From Marsupella aquatica (taxonomy: Eukaryota; Marchantiophyta): a stretch of DNA of 64,000 bases. The DNA is taken from positions 9,052,001 to 9,116,000 of the forward strand of contig OZ316894.1 of the NCBI GenBank assembly GCA_973895155.1, in the 5' to 3' direction. The notes beneath the pieces were generated by a model that was not told the DNA's origin, did not search any database, and was given only the letters and a program-made list of their open reading frames with translations. Of the stretch, positions 13,204-25,001 are shown one piece after another (the first letter of the stretch is position 1; each line of letters opens with the position of its first letter). The position numbers were made by a program, and so were the translations under genes.

Positions 13204-16047
13204 CCTGCCTCAGACTATGCCAGGCACACAAACAGCCACTGAGAGTTGATTACAGTATAACTCGAGGATACTTAGACTCACTTCCTTGATCCAGATGAAG
13301 CCGCACTGTTCCTAAGCACTTTCCCATGTCTGCACGATCATGCGCTTTCTTTTCTGTTCTGATATCTATCTAGACACCTATCTTGGCAATGAACCAATCC
13401 CTGCATTGCTCCGAGCAGGGGAACTGCCTACTCCTCCCGACCCTTTATGATGCATATTGGCTCATTGGGAGCATTCCAATAGTACTAGAAGTACTAGTAT
13501 GAGAATTAAGGAGCGCACTTTCAATTTGGGTAGTGTTTCTGGAACTTCAAAGATTGATTAGTGGCAAAAAAATGATCTGCAAATTTTGGCCACAGCCCAA
13601 TTTCTCTTCCTTGAGTCACGGAAATTGAATCGATTCAACTCTGTTTTCCATCGAGTCAAACCGTTATGCAATGGTTGACAATCACTCATGTAATTCCTGT
13701 ATGCTTTCCACACAGCGATCTGAACTTAATCGATTCGAATTCTTTTTGTTCAGATTAGTTAGAACTAAGCTGAAGTCGTGGTCAAATCCATTCAATTCTC
13801 ATCCAGCCAGTGCAAACCGTTTCAACTCTCACACCCAATTTCTAATTCCTTCAAGTGTCATTCAAATCTCGCCCATCAAAACTCTGGCCCTTCGTTGACG
13901 CAATTCTTCTTCGAATCAGCTCCAGTTTCATCCAATTCCATTCGATTCGCATTCAATTTTATTCAAATCAGTCCAATTCTGAGCGTTGCGGGTGACGGCG
14001 AGATCCAGGTGAGGGCAAGAAGGCAGTGACTTGATCAGACAGATTATGGTGGATTATGGGTCATGCTTCACCCAGTAAAATAGACAGTCTTCAATGCATC
14101 TCCGGAAGCAATGACTACTGAATCATTCTCTCCTCTGCCAGTCTGCCCATTTCATTTTGTCCCTCTCGTTTATCTCGCTCCACGTTCATCCATTTCATTC
14201 TCTGATTCGCACCATCTCGCAAGTCTACCAATACTGTAACATACAATGGAGAGCTGCGGAAGCGCAGCACTGGAGCCCGCTTTGAATCTCTCGTTCCGTG
14301 GTTTTTGGTGCCTTTTCTATTGGTGAGTTCTCCCTTAAAATCGTTTTTTTTTTCATTTTTATTGGCTCAACCCTTTGTTCAATTGTTGGGATGGGCCCTA
14401 AAATGGCCCAAATCCTGTTCTTTAATATGTGTTGGCGTGACTGTAATTGCACATCAAATGGAGCAACTGTCCACAAGTTGAATGAAATTTTCATACTATG
14501 ATAAATCTAATTCATACCATGATAAATCTAGTTGTTTTTTGTATATGATCACTGGGTGCTATTCTTTATAAGTATCTTGTTACTTGATGCTTTTTTATGT
14601 GCACTTACCATGAGCCATGACTTCTGCTATATATTATATTGTCATAAGTACTATACAAAGTAAAGTCAAAACATAAACCCATAGTGTGGTGCCTATTGTG
14701 ACCACCAACCTTTGGTCAGGGGCCTGGGGTTTTTTAGTCCTAAGAAAAATTTGAGCTTTCTCCTTGTTTTCTTGCGCCTTAATTGTTAGACTCCTTGGTA
14801 AGAGGGCATTGTGAGCTGCAATGCCCAAAATTAGAAAGTCTTATCTTGCACCGGGAGGGGCTATTATTGCACATCATGCATTTGTAACAGCCAGAAGTTG
14901 AAACACTCAAAGGCCCAACATGATGTACTTTTATCATATTCTTAATAAGAGTAGAGTAGAAGTTTTATAATTCTCACATCCAGATCTGAGCTGTGCATTC
15001 TTTTCTATAAAAACACCCAAAATAACAAAGAGAAAAGTCATAAAGGGTGTTGAAATTGGTGAACTTTTCTTCAAATGTAATGCACTCAATGCTGGAATAT
15101 ATCAAATTATTCATTATTGACTAAAAGTCTTAATCATGAATGAAAAGTAAGATCATCATTGGCAGCCACGGTCTGTACTTGCAGAAAAATCACTAGCCAG
15201 ATTTAATTTGAGTTTACATTCTTTGAATGTATCTGTTTTGATATGAAACAGTTTTCTCTTCTTTGCTCTTCTCCCTCGTCCATCAGTATGTCACAAGTCA
15301 GAATGGTAAGGCAATGAACAGAATATCAGCATTCTAATATCGTCTTCAGCTGAATAGGGGTTCCACAAGCTCACAAGACAATTTCTGCCTTCCCGTTAAA
15401 TTATCATAATACTAGGTCATAAGAGAACATCACACAATTTGTGTTAATCAAGCCAATCATTGTTTGACGATAGTCATTGTCTACTATAGTACATCGGGAT
15501 TTGGTATCATTGGTACTCTATGGAAGAATATTTAGTGTCAATGGCATTGGGTCTTTTGGGGTGACTAATCCAAACATTCAAACTGTTTCATCACAGTAAA
15601 TGTATTGGACCAGTGCAAATAACCAGACACAAACTGTTAAGGCCCATGATTCAAGCAAAGACTTCCCTTGATGAGTTCAACCATTACCCACACACATACC
15701 AGAGACAACTTGTCATAGTATCACTAAATTTCTCGGCTGCACAACAAGGCAACCTATAATTGGAACCTAACTGAACAGGGATCATCACTTCAGATAGAAA
15801 GAAGAAAATCAACTTCATGACAGAGAGACTTAGCTAACCATGGCTAACTTTTCATACTCAGCAGTTCCAACTATGTGCACACTAGCGGCCCAGCAATGTT
15901 GAGGTCAACAATCTCATCCGACTGTAAACTGCTCCTCAAGAAATATCAAGGACCTAGAATTTGAGGCTCTCAATATCACACGTAAACTGTTTTGTGCATC
16001 CTTCCAATTTGCTTTAAAATAGAAACTCCTGAGCCATTTCCTATTGC
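13204..16047. other. Intergenic region upstream of the OEP64-like gene
   Basis: Holds the 5' flank of the OEP64-like gene and the 3' flank of the RING gene. About 13600-13990 is rich in short ATTCAATTC/TTCGATTC-like words. At 14498-14534 the word ATGATAAATCTA occurs twice, 22 bp apart; the same word recurs near 59728. No supported gene. A duplicated segment at 15548-15890 is listed separately. Confidence 0.5.
15548..15890. repeat. Diverged direct repeat of 18105-18445 (downstream copy)
   Basis: Matches 18105-18445 in the same orientation across roughly 340 bp with many small indels. Shared blocks include AACCAGACACA, ACTTCCCTTGA, TTCAACCATTAC, TATCACTAAATTTCTC and GGGATCATCA. Similarity stops abruptly after CTAGCGG on the high-coordinate side of both copies. 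Confidence 0.75.
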
Positions 16048-18914
16048 TTAACTATCAAACACACGGACATAGCCTGTCACAGACTGTCTACAGACAGGAC
16101 ACCGGGCACTGACGCCCCGCTCAATCCTTTGAGCACAACTCACACAGCAGACTCGATGTCCACAAAATATAAATGCTGCCCTTCTCCTCCGCAATAAGCA
16201 CACGACACACAATTCTCCATCTGGTAAATCGGTGACATCCTCTAAGTCATATTCCACTAAAATCCCATTTTGCCTTGTCTCCTCTTCCCTCCTTTGTCTC
16301 TCTCGTTGTCTAGTTTTCCACTTGGTCCAGTTTCTGCACCCACTCAAAATTAACCTGAGTCTTGACTCAATGGAGTAGATATAATTGAATGACTAAGTAT
16401 ACATATAATCAAGTTACACCTTGTTTCAGACAAAATTCAATGAATGAATAAAATCAAAATTGAACTACCAAGATTCTCAGATACATTCAGGATGACACCA
16501 AGAGTGGCACCAGGAGCTTACTTTACAAAAGAATAGCTCAAAATTGCTGCTGTTATTGTGGTCACAGCAATGCCTGTCCACAATAGAACCTTTGTTAGAG
16601 TGGCCAATTCTGCCACAATTTGCTCGTGGGTACCCTCTGATCTGTTCAAGATAAAGGAAACCATCAATGTTATTCACCCTGAAAGAATTTTAGCAGTGGT
16701 GATGACAACAATCAGAACAATGTCTAGTAAGGTCATTGATAATAAGCTACGTTCAACTATTTGTCCCTAACACAAGCTTCACCCTCATCCTCCGCTTGTA
16801 CAGGTGCTACTTGCCAAACAGATTGAAAATCACATCAAAACTTCCCTACAAATAGCAAAGAGGAGCAGTAATGTTAAATCTGGCACCTACAAAAAGCATG
16901 GTAAATGCTTGCAGGCACGTATTATTGGGTTCCCATCAGAGGATGTGCTAAGTATGCCAACAGCAGTAATCTCCTTGCCAATTGGAAGAATTTTCTCTTC
17001 ATCAAGCAGGCCAATCTACAAAGCAGAAACCAATGTAGAAGAGCTGAATGTGAGATTGATCAATTGCACAAAGGAAAAATTAATTGTAACTATACAAGTT
17101 TAAAATTTCCATATGAAAATATATAAGCTGAGAAAAGAGACAGACCGGGTAGCGTCGGCCAAACATAGCCTGGAAGAATGTGTATGAAGTTGTTGGTATA
17201 GGATCCATCTTATGATACACTGTGACAAGAGGTAGCGGTTGACTCAGTGGGTCATCCAGCTGGATATGAACATAAACTTGTAGTTGTGTTGAGTCTTGAT
17301 TAGAGCTACTCCCAGTTATTACAAATGGCACCTGCACATAATCATAGACAGACTAAACATGTATATTCCCGACAAAAGCCAAAGAAGAGATTTGCATATA
17401 CATTATTGTGTACTCAATAGCGAGCAGCTAGCAGGAAAAGGTAACTAAATAATTACAAATTTGGTAACTAAATAATCCACATGTCCCAGATGTCCTTGAT
17501 TTAATTCATACCTTCTGGAAAGTCACTTCTAATGTTGGATGACACAAGTCCAAAGAAAAAGAATGGCAGTAACAGTGAAGAAAGATTAAACTGTACCTTT
17601 GGGGAAATTACCTACTCAATGCACATCCAGCTACTCTTACTCAAAAACATCATTCTTACTTTGCATTGCCTGACTTCCATAATCTACAAACATTAAGCAG
17701 CTTCAAACCCTCAAAACATCTTTTTTCCAACTGAGAACTTATTACTCAACACTTTCAAAATAAATTGCTTCTCCTTTGTAAAACTGCATATATTCCTTAC
17801 AGCTTTCCAGCTACAATTACCCACAACGAATTCACATCATTAAACCAAAGTAGTGGCATGCATAAACATTGAGATTCTTCACAACAATCAAACAGCCAAT
17901 TATGCATAGTTACCTTCCGCCTTGAGATAGTAACTTGCTCCTTAAGAGAACCCCATCCCAATAGGCCCTTCCACTCACAGTCCCACCCAAAAATTCCTCT
18001 CCATTCATTGTACAAGCACTGGGAGCAACAACACAGAGAAGCAGAACAGGACAAAATCCCAAGATTAGAGCTCTGCATTACCATACCATTTTTCGTGTGA
18101 GCGTGACCAGGTCTTTTTGGGTAATCCACCCCAACAAACTGTTCATCTCAATGTGAATGTACTGAGACAGTGCAATAACCAGACACAGATTGTTAAGCCC
18201 CCGTTATTTGAGCAAATGACTTCCCTTGACTTCAACCATTACGCAAACACCAGAAGCTAGAGAAGTCATGTGCTCTTATCACTAAATTTCTCAGCTGCAA
18301 AATACATTCACTGGCCTGATTGGAATAGGGATCATCAGTTTTGATAGAAATAGGAAAAGGAACATTATGGCGGATGCTACAGAGAGACCTAGCTAAACCA
18401 TCATGGCTAAGTTTTCCGAGTTGACCATGCTTCTGTGCACTAGCGGTTGTGGTAAGGTAATAACCGTTTGAGTCCTCTCCACAAACACTCCTTTCTCGCT
18501 TCCATTTTGGGCCATCAATGCATCACACTCACCCTTCATTTCTGTTGATTGCACTGCAGTTCTTGGGTACACCCTGCCCCTCACGATAACTAATTTTGGC
18601 TCCTGCTTAGCTACTGACTCTTGGGTTGGTCTTCCAACAACCAAGTCCTCATTTAAAATGGCCAACTTCCAAGAGTTTGGAACTGGTTTCCGAGAATCTT
18701 TGTTACTCTTATCCTCCTCCTTCACAAGATTGCGCAGATCAGCTATTCTGGTGACCAGGGTTTCATGGATCTGCTTGAGGGCCACTGAATGTGACCAAAA
18801 CTTCATCCAAGTCCTCACAGCCAAGAACCCCATCCCTAGGCCAAGCACAACTCCATCACCGGCTAGAGCAATCCTAGCAATTGTTGCACAGAGCTCCTCA
18901 TCATGATGGGACAT
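16048..18914 (-). CDS. SP1/SPL2-like RING E3 ubiquitin ligase of the organelle outer membrane
   Basis: Six exons, 423 residues: 18914-18465, 18018-17914, 17331-17146, 17015-16891, 16641-16522, 16333-16048. Phases join perfectly, for example exon 4 to 5 giving CFLSEGTHEQIVAEL and exon 5 to 6 giving SYSFVKNWTKWK, both typical of the family. Architecture: transmembrane segment about 19-40, GIDE domain in the intermembrane space (contains ERTQT, LPLVTVYH and IGLLDEEKILP), second transmembrane segment about 307-328, and a C-terminal C3HC4 RING from Cys371 (CVVC, CGHRVCCVSC, CPVC) ending in RVFDS. Arabidopsis SP1 and SPL2 are plastid outer-envelope ligases that ubiquitinate TOC import components; SP1 is also reported at peroxisomes. 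Similarity looks closer to SPL2 by memory. The exon 1 donor (GTTATT) is weak but the joined product fits the family. It lies on the same strand as the OEP64-like gene. Confidence 0.92.
18105..18445. repeat. Diverged direct repeat of 15548-15890 (copy inside the RING gene)
   Basis: This copy lies almost wholly in intron 1 of the SP1/SPL2-like gene, just downstream of the exon 1 donor. Its presence downstream of the last exon suggests an old tandem duplication of the gene, most of which has been lost. Confidence 0.75.
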
Positions 18915-21308
18915 TCTGCCTCTTCAAACTCAATATTCTTTGTCTTCAACTGTTGCCACTACTATACCACAGTCAACCTAATTCAAACAAACAATGTCTT
19001 TTGCTCTCACCCCCACTGGTCCAGCCACTGCTCCCACATTAATCCAATGTGTGAAGACAATCTCTTCAAACAAGGAGTCCAATTGAACAAAAGGATGATT
19101 ATGATCAACCGCCTGCAGAATGACTCAGTCTAGTATGTTGACTGCATGCTCCTTTGATCTCTTTGCCATTGTCTTGGTGTTTTAGCAAGTTTTCTTTGCG
19201 TGGTTTTCTTTGTCTGTCAATGGTGCTCTCATCTTTTGGACAAGGGTATGGTAGTTTCTCCAAATGTTGGATATGAAAAACAGTTGAGGTGAACATTGGA
19301 CGACCCATCAGATCCAAAGTTTGTCAAACCCTAATCTAGAACCTGATTTCCATTCTCATCTCCTTTGCAAAACCCTAACTCACATCACATCTGTCAAACA
19401 TCCGTTCACGCTAATAACCTGACTTAATTGTCTCACTAACACAGTCCAGCAAGCATTCCTAGCAGAGGACATAATGTGACTCAATCTTGCACAAAACCTA
19501 CACCAATCCTCTGAAGCAATCAAGCAAACAATGTTTGTACGTACAACCCAAAAGGCAATCACAGACTGCAGAAATCAGAGAAAGATATAGGAAAATTGAA
19601 TCGTTTCTAGGACAAACTAAGCAGAGCAGATCAACCAAAATCCCCGCCGGGATCATGAACATGCATGATGCACGCATTTTGACAGTAAAGAATGATATGG
19701 ACAAAAGCTGGTGCTCAATCAAACTGTTGATGCCTTTGACAACTTCTGTAGTTAAAATGATGTCTATAGGATGCCCAGAAATATTGTTGCGTCAATTTGC
19801 AAGGTGATTGATTACAAAGTGGGAAGCAGATCAAATGGAATAAGAAATTGGCACAAAGAGGCCAATGTGGTCTACATTCAGGGCTCTTGAAACATTGCTC
19901 ATAATATTGCATTCACAAATTTGCATTCAGATTGTGTAGCATTTTGGGTTAGATGCTCATGACCTAAGAGCTCCTCACTTGTATTGTGCCTCACATGCTG
20001 ATTGATGTTTACTATTTTGCAAAAACTAATCACAAGTTTTGAGATTGTACTTAAGCTAGCCAGGGGCCATCTTCACCTTGCTGGCCAAACTTGCCATAAC
20101 ACATATACTCTTAGTTTAAACTTTACAAGGAACAAAAAGCTTATATCACTAGTTTCACTTGGTACACTGCCTCCTTTCTTCTCTTCTAGAGGCAACCCCA
20201 AATATCTTACTTGCACACAGGCTGGGGTGAAAAGCTTAAACTTGGGGCCAAGTGCATGACATTTCCAGGCTTGTCCACACTAGCTCGAATACAGTGTCCA
20301 TGCACAGGAAGGGCTCCTTGTACCCAGACTCACATGCCCATCGTCCTCTGTCACAAGCATAATCTAAATATCAAAAACTTATTGTCAAAGAACTTCCGGC
20401 CAATGCCTTCACTCATATGAGCAGGTCACAAAGGGTAGACTTCAATTGTTAGCATAGATCTGCAAGTCATAGAACTGTGACTTACTTACTCTTTGGTCAC
20501 TGACTTCGTAGTAATGTGTTCTTCAGAAACATAGGCTTTGTTTGGGTAAAGGGTGAGGATTGGGCTTTGACATGTCATAGAACGTACTGTTTGTGGAGGC
20601 TACACTTCAACATCTTCAATGATGTACAATCATCCGAAACAACAAATTCATTGTAGAAATCTTTGTGAGCCCTACCTGTTGGCTCTAATTCATACATTCT
20701 TCATGTCTGCTAACCAAGAAAGGCTTGCATAGCCTCAGTACGTTATACCCCAAGATTTTGGCCAATAAGTTCTATCAAGTCTTTTGGTTCTCTACTTTAA
20801 GAACTTATCACTATATTCATTAAAAGTGGAATTATAAAGAAGATTTGGAAATTTGGGCATTTAAAAACACACTTTTAGGCATAAGAATTGTAAATTTGAA
20901 GGATGAAAAATGAAAATTTAAGCATCATGAATTATAAATTTGGGGCAAAAAAATAGACATTTGGGCAAAGAAAATATTAATTTGGATAATATTAAAAAAC
21001 ATTTGGGTGATAAAAAGTGTTCATTTGGTTGAAAATAGATAGAACTTGTGTAATAACACATAAGCTTGGATAGCATCTATACTCAAAACATCTAGCTTGG
21101 ATAGGATCATTATCTAAGCAACAATGAAATGCTAGACAAGTTAAATATCTTATATTCAAATTAGGATGACATCCAAGTAACTTAGAACTGCCATCATTTT
21201 CTAGAAATATATGTACTAAGACAAAAATAACAATAATTATCAAAAAGTCCATTCAATAAGTAAGAGAGATCATAGAGTATTTGATTGCAAGCCTTGTTCT
21301 CTCACTTA
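18915..21308. other. Intergenic region between the RING gene and the Harbinger element
   Basis: Contains the promoter side of the SP1/SPL2-like gene. No supported gene. About 20830-21030 is very AT-rich, with the phrase ATTTGGG(C/T) or AATTTGG recurring every 20-30 bp, which looks like a degenerate low-complexity array. Confidence 0.5.
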
Positions 21309-21639
21309 GAGCATCCGCACCGGTTTTGCGGGCCAACCCTGCCAAAGGGAAATTTGTCGCGGCCCTTTGGAGGCCTGCATCGTGATATGGCCAGGGCGCG
21401 CAATAGGCATTGCACCCGTGCCTTGTAAATCGACGCCTGAAAACTGTTAACTCGTGTTCGAACCAGAGCAACCCAGGTTCGAACTTTCTCCCCGATGCAG
21501 GAGCTCGTCGCGGCTGCTGCGACAATGGAAAAATCTACGAGCAAGAACTGAGGCTTCCTCGCTGAAACTCCATAGCTGCGCCCCTTCTAGCTTTTCGCGA
21601 GAGTAAGAAGTTTGTCTGATTTCATAGGATTTCTATCAC

Positions 21640-23049
21640 ATGGATCATCTTGAAGTATGGAGATTGAATTTGCGCTTGCAGATTGAAGATGAGCTTAATT
21701 CAATGGAGGAGGAGCAAGATTTCTGGGAGAGGGCTACACTCGCTGGCCCCTTGTCTCTCCAAGGGCTCGGTACATTTGAGCAGAAACAACGCAAACGAGG
21801 TGGGGGATCAGTGCCTGGGAAGAGGCCCAATAAAGATCGAAAGAGAGAGCAGGGACATCAAGTAATTTGGGATGATTACTTTGCAGAGAATTGTACGTAT
21901 GACAACAGAGATTTTCGACGTAGGTTTAGGATGACGAGAAGATTGTTTCACAAAATTCACGTAGCAGTTTGTGCACATGATAGCTTCTTCCAACAGAGGC
22001 GAGATGCTGCAAACAAAATGGGGTTATCTGGTCTTCAAAAAATCATAGCTGCGCTTCGACAATTGGCTTTTGGCATTGGGGCGGATGCTACAGACGAATA
22101 CTGTAGACTTGGAGAGTCCACAGCTAGGAAGTCATTGTACAGATTCTGCCTGGCAATTCAACAATTGTATGAGGAAAAATACTTGAGGAAACCAGACAAG
22201 AGTGACTTCCTGAGATTGTTGGCTGTGAATGAAAGCAGAGGGTTCCCAGGAATGTTTGCTTCGTTAGACTGCATGCACTATGAGTGGAAAAACTGCCCTG
22301 TGGCTTGGCAAGGGCAATTCACAGACAAAGATGGGAACAAATCAATAGTCCTTGAGGCAATTGCAGATCAGGAGCTTTGGATTTGGCATGCCTTCTTTGG
22401 CTTGCCTGGCGGTAACAATGACTTGAATGTCTTGGACAGATCTCCTCTGGTGAATGACATGTTGCACCAGCACTATGACCAACTGAACTACACCATCAAT
22501 GGCACAGAGTACAAGAGAGCTTACCTCTTGGTGGATGGAATTTACCCCAAGTGGTCATGTTTTGTGACAACTTTTCACAAGCCCCAGACACAAAAGAAAT
22601 GCTTTTTTGCCAAGTGCCAAGAGGCTGCTAGAAAAGATGTTGAAAGAGCCTTTGGAGTTCTTCAAGCGAGATGGGGAATTGTGAAGCAGCCAGCAAGAGC
22701 TTGGCATCTAGATAGGGTGCATACAATTTTGATGGCTTGCATTGTCCTTCACAACATGATTATCGAGGATGAGAGAGGGGAGGAGCATGAAGATTTTCGG
22801 GCAGAGGCAGGTCCTTTGCTGGCTGTTCAGAGAGGGCGAATGCCCTGGAGAGACTACCTAGCTGCCACAAGAGAGCTGGAGAATTCAACCAGTTGGAACA
22901 CCCTCAGAAATGATTTAATTGAACATTTGTGGAAACAGAAGGGTGACATCCGATTGGAAGAGTACGAAATGCCTAGAAGCATTGTACGAAAATACATGAA
23001 CAATAAAACTTTTATTCAGCTGTGTGGTATACAAAAGTCAGCTTTGTAG
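21640..23049 (+). CDS. PIF/Harbinger DDE transposase
   Basis: A 469-residue intact protein that cuts and reinserts the element. The DDE_Tnp_4-type catalytic residues are visible: Asp210 in FASLDCMHYEW, Asp261 in GGNNDLNVLDRSPL and Glu335 in VERAFGVLQARWGI. Family landmarks AYLLVDGIYPKW and ACIVLHNMIIEDE are also present. The N-terminal 110 residues are charged, with a basic stretch (KQRKRGGG to KDRKREQ, about 49-70) that could serve nuclear entry or DNA binding. The start at 21640 is the first ATG of the frame and gives normal family length. It is related to the animal and plant HARBI1 group. Confidence 0.96.
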   Translation: MDHLEVWRLNLRLQIEDELNSMEEEQDFWERATLAGPLSLQGLGTFEQKQRKRGGGSVPGKRPNKDRKREQGHQVIWDDYFAENCTYDNRDFRRRFRMTRRLFHKIHVAVCAHDSFFQQRRDAANKMGLSGLQKIIAALRQLAFGIGADATDEYCRLGESTARKSLYRFCLAIQQLYEEKYLRKPDKSDFLRLLAVNESRGFPGMFASLDCMHYEWKNCPVAWQGQFTDKDGNKSIVLEAIADQELWIWHAFFGLPGGNNDLNVLDRSPLVNDMLHQHYDQLNYTINGTEYKRAYLLVDGIYPKWSCFVTTFHKPQTQKKCFFAKCQEAARKDVERAFGVLQARWGIVKQPARAWHLDRVHTILMACIVLHNMIIEDERGEEHEDFRAEAGPLLAVQRGRMPWRDYLAATRELENSTSWNTLRNDLIEHLWKQKGDIRLEEYEMPRSIVRKYMNNKTFIQLCGIQKSAL

Positions 23050-23748
23050 AACTTTGGCAGAGCTGTGTGCTATACAAAATTCAACTTTGTAGAACTTTCT
23101 CTCTACGTACTGTAAGACAATATCTTCAACATTGACGTCAATGGCAGTGCACAAAAATGATGTGCAAAGACCGATACCGACCCACAACCGTTCAAGTGTC
23201 AAATTGATCTTCTTCCTCATTGTTGTCTGACTCCTGTAGGTTGCGAAGGAGGGCTCGCTCATACAAATTTGAAGCCCACTCATTCAGCACATAGTGAACG
23301 ACAGGAGTCTTCTGTCTCGGTTGCTGTGGGGCCTTCTCCTTTGCAATGGGAGTTTTACTATGCATGGGCCTCACAATGGATGGCACTGGCTGTGAACGAG
23401 CAGTGGAGCTTTCCGAGCTCGAAGTTGACATACTTGATGAGGGCCGGTACTTTCAGGTCGAATAGCTTCCTCAGCCCCTACGCACACCAATACCACGACC
23501 TCCCAACACCTAATTGAACCTGAAATAAGGAGCTTTGGGCAACTCCTTTCTCCAGATATTACAGATTTGTGAAGGCGAAATTTCAGCAGGCTTTCCCCAG
23601 GCAAGAAAATGCAAGCAAGATAGGCCAAAAAACGCAAGCTTCTCAAACCTGCTTGCACACAAAAACACAAGCTGTTGGAAATCCTGGTGTGCACAATAAA
23701 AGACCATGAAACTTGCCCCAGCCTGGTGACAAGACTGAGAAGATGTTA

Positions 23749-23839
23749 GGCCTGTACCGAGAAGCTCACATGTCTGTACCGTGGGAGCTCTAAAGGTCTG
23801 TACAATGGAGCTCTCAGGTCTGTACCGTGGGAGACAAGG
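23749..23839. repeat. Short direct repeats inside the Harbinger element
   Basis: Four imperfect units of about 22-25 bp share CTGTAC(C/A)G(T/A)G(G)GAG. They lie between the two convergent genes. They could be protein-binding sites or simply a local expansion; nothing decides between these. Confidence 0.6.
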
Positions 23840-24056
23840 CCATACTGAATTGCCTGACATTGGGGCACACAATCTTACAAGCTTGTACATGTGACAATTG
23901 GGGCATGCACGCTTCACAAATTAATTGCAGAGCATAATTGAGTCACAAATTTGAGTCACAATTTACCAGCATTGGTCCAAAAAACTTCAATTTAGAATTG
24001 AGTACATATACGCATATAAAGTGAAACATGAAAAAAATTCTAAGAATTTTAATTGA

Positions 24057-25001
24057 CTACTGGGGGGATGCTCGATCAATTTCATCTGCCGGTGAAGACT
24101 CTTCATCACTAGGCAGTGGACTTGGAAGTGAAGTCCTAGATGCCCTGGGTGGGAAAGGGGAGTGTACTGGAGGGCTCCCAGTTGAGATCCTGTCCATCAA
24201 CTTGGCCATTTCATTACTTTTCCAAACTCTCAAAAAGTCCAATGTGTCATTGTCGAGGTGCGCTGTAGGCAAGGTAAGCATATTCATGAATGTTTGGCTT
24301 TCCAAAACTCTCAAACGTTGCACTCCTATTTCAGCCATCACCTTTTGAGCTTGGGCAGCCATCTTGAAAGCATCTTCATGAGCTTTTAGTTTCTTTGCAT
24401 TCTCCTTTGCTAGCTTGGTTCCAAGCGGTCTCTTGCTTGAATTTCCTTGAGAACTGTCCTGCTCATTTGGGTCCTTCTCTGCTTCGGACTGAAGATTGTT
24501 TGGCCCCTCGTCTGACAAGCGGGTGTACTCCTGATCTCCTTGCTCCCTACATGGTGTCCCCACTGGCTGCTTCCGTTTGCCATTTCCCTTGGACATCTGG
24601 TCTTCTGGCAGCATCCACCTTGGGCAGTCCTTGAGAATGTCGTAGCACACTGGAAACGAAAAATCTTTCCCCTTTGAATGTCGAGTCTTGTATAACTCTT
24701 TTGCCTTATTCAATGTGTCATCGCTATTGGTACCAGAAATGTCAAGATCCTTGACTGATTTATAGCATCCAATAAAACAAGTTGTGGCCTTCCGAACATC
24801 GCCCCACTTGCTCTCAAGCGATTTTGCTGTTCTACTCTCAAGTCCTTTTGGCTTATTTCTATCGTAGTGCTCCCCGACATGTTCCCAAAAATTCTCCCTC
24901 TTTTGCCCAGACCCAACACACGGGTCTTGTGAAATCTCTAGGTACGAGTAGCAAAGTTGCTTCAGTTCTGCTGGACTAAAATTCTTCCCTCGTTGGGCCA
25001 T
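24057..25001 (-). CDS. Harbinger-associated Myb/trihelix-like DNA-binding protein
   Basis: A 314-residue intact protein. Residues about 8-110 have the tryptophan/aromatic pattern of the Myb/SANT-like second protein of PIF/Harbinger elements (LCYSYLEISQDP, FWEHVGEHYDRN, RTAKSLESKWGDVRKA). The middle (about 130-200) is polar, and a helical stretch rich in Ala, Lys and Glu (about 195-255) resembles the NAM-associated C-terminal domain found in plant homologues. In known Harbinger elements this partner binds the subterminal DNA and helps bring the transposase into the nucleus. It sits in the right half of the element, reading toward the transposase. Confidence 0.88.
   Translation of the reverse strand: MAQRGKNFSPAELKQLCYSYLEISQDPCVGSGQKRENFWEHVGEHYDRNKPKGLESRTAKSLESKWGDVRKATTCFIGCYKSVKDLDISGTNSDDTLNKAKELYKTRHSKGKDFSFPVCYDILKDCPRWMLPEDQMSKGNGKRKQPVGTPCREQGDQEYTRLSDEGPNNLQSEAEKDPNEQDSSQGNSSKRPLGTKLAKENAKKLKAHEDAFKMAAQAQKVMAEIGVQRLRVLESQTFMNMLTLPTAHLDNDTLDFLRVWKSNEMAKLMDRISTGSPPVHSPFPPRASRTSLPSPLPSDEESSPADEIDRASPQ

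Noticed and set aside
23192-23431. 79-codon minus-strand frame inside the Harbinger element
   Set aside because: No known third Harbinger protein, no domain, and no splice link to the Myb-like gene could be supported.
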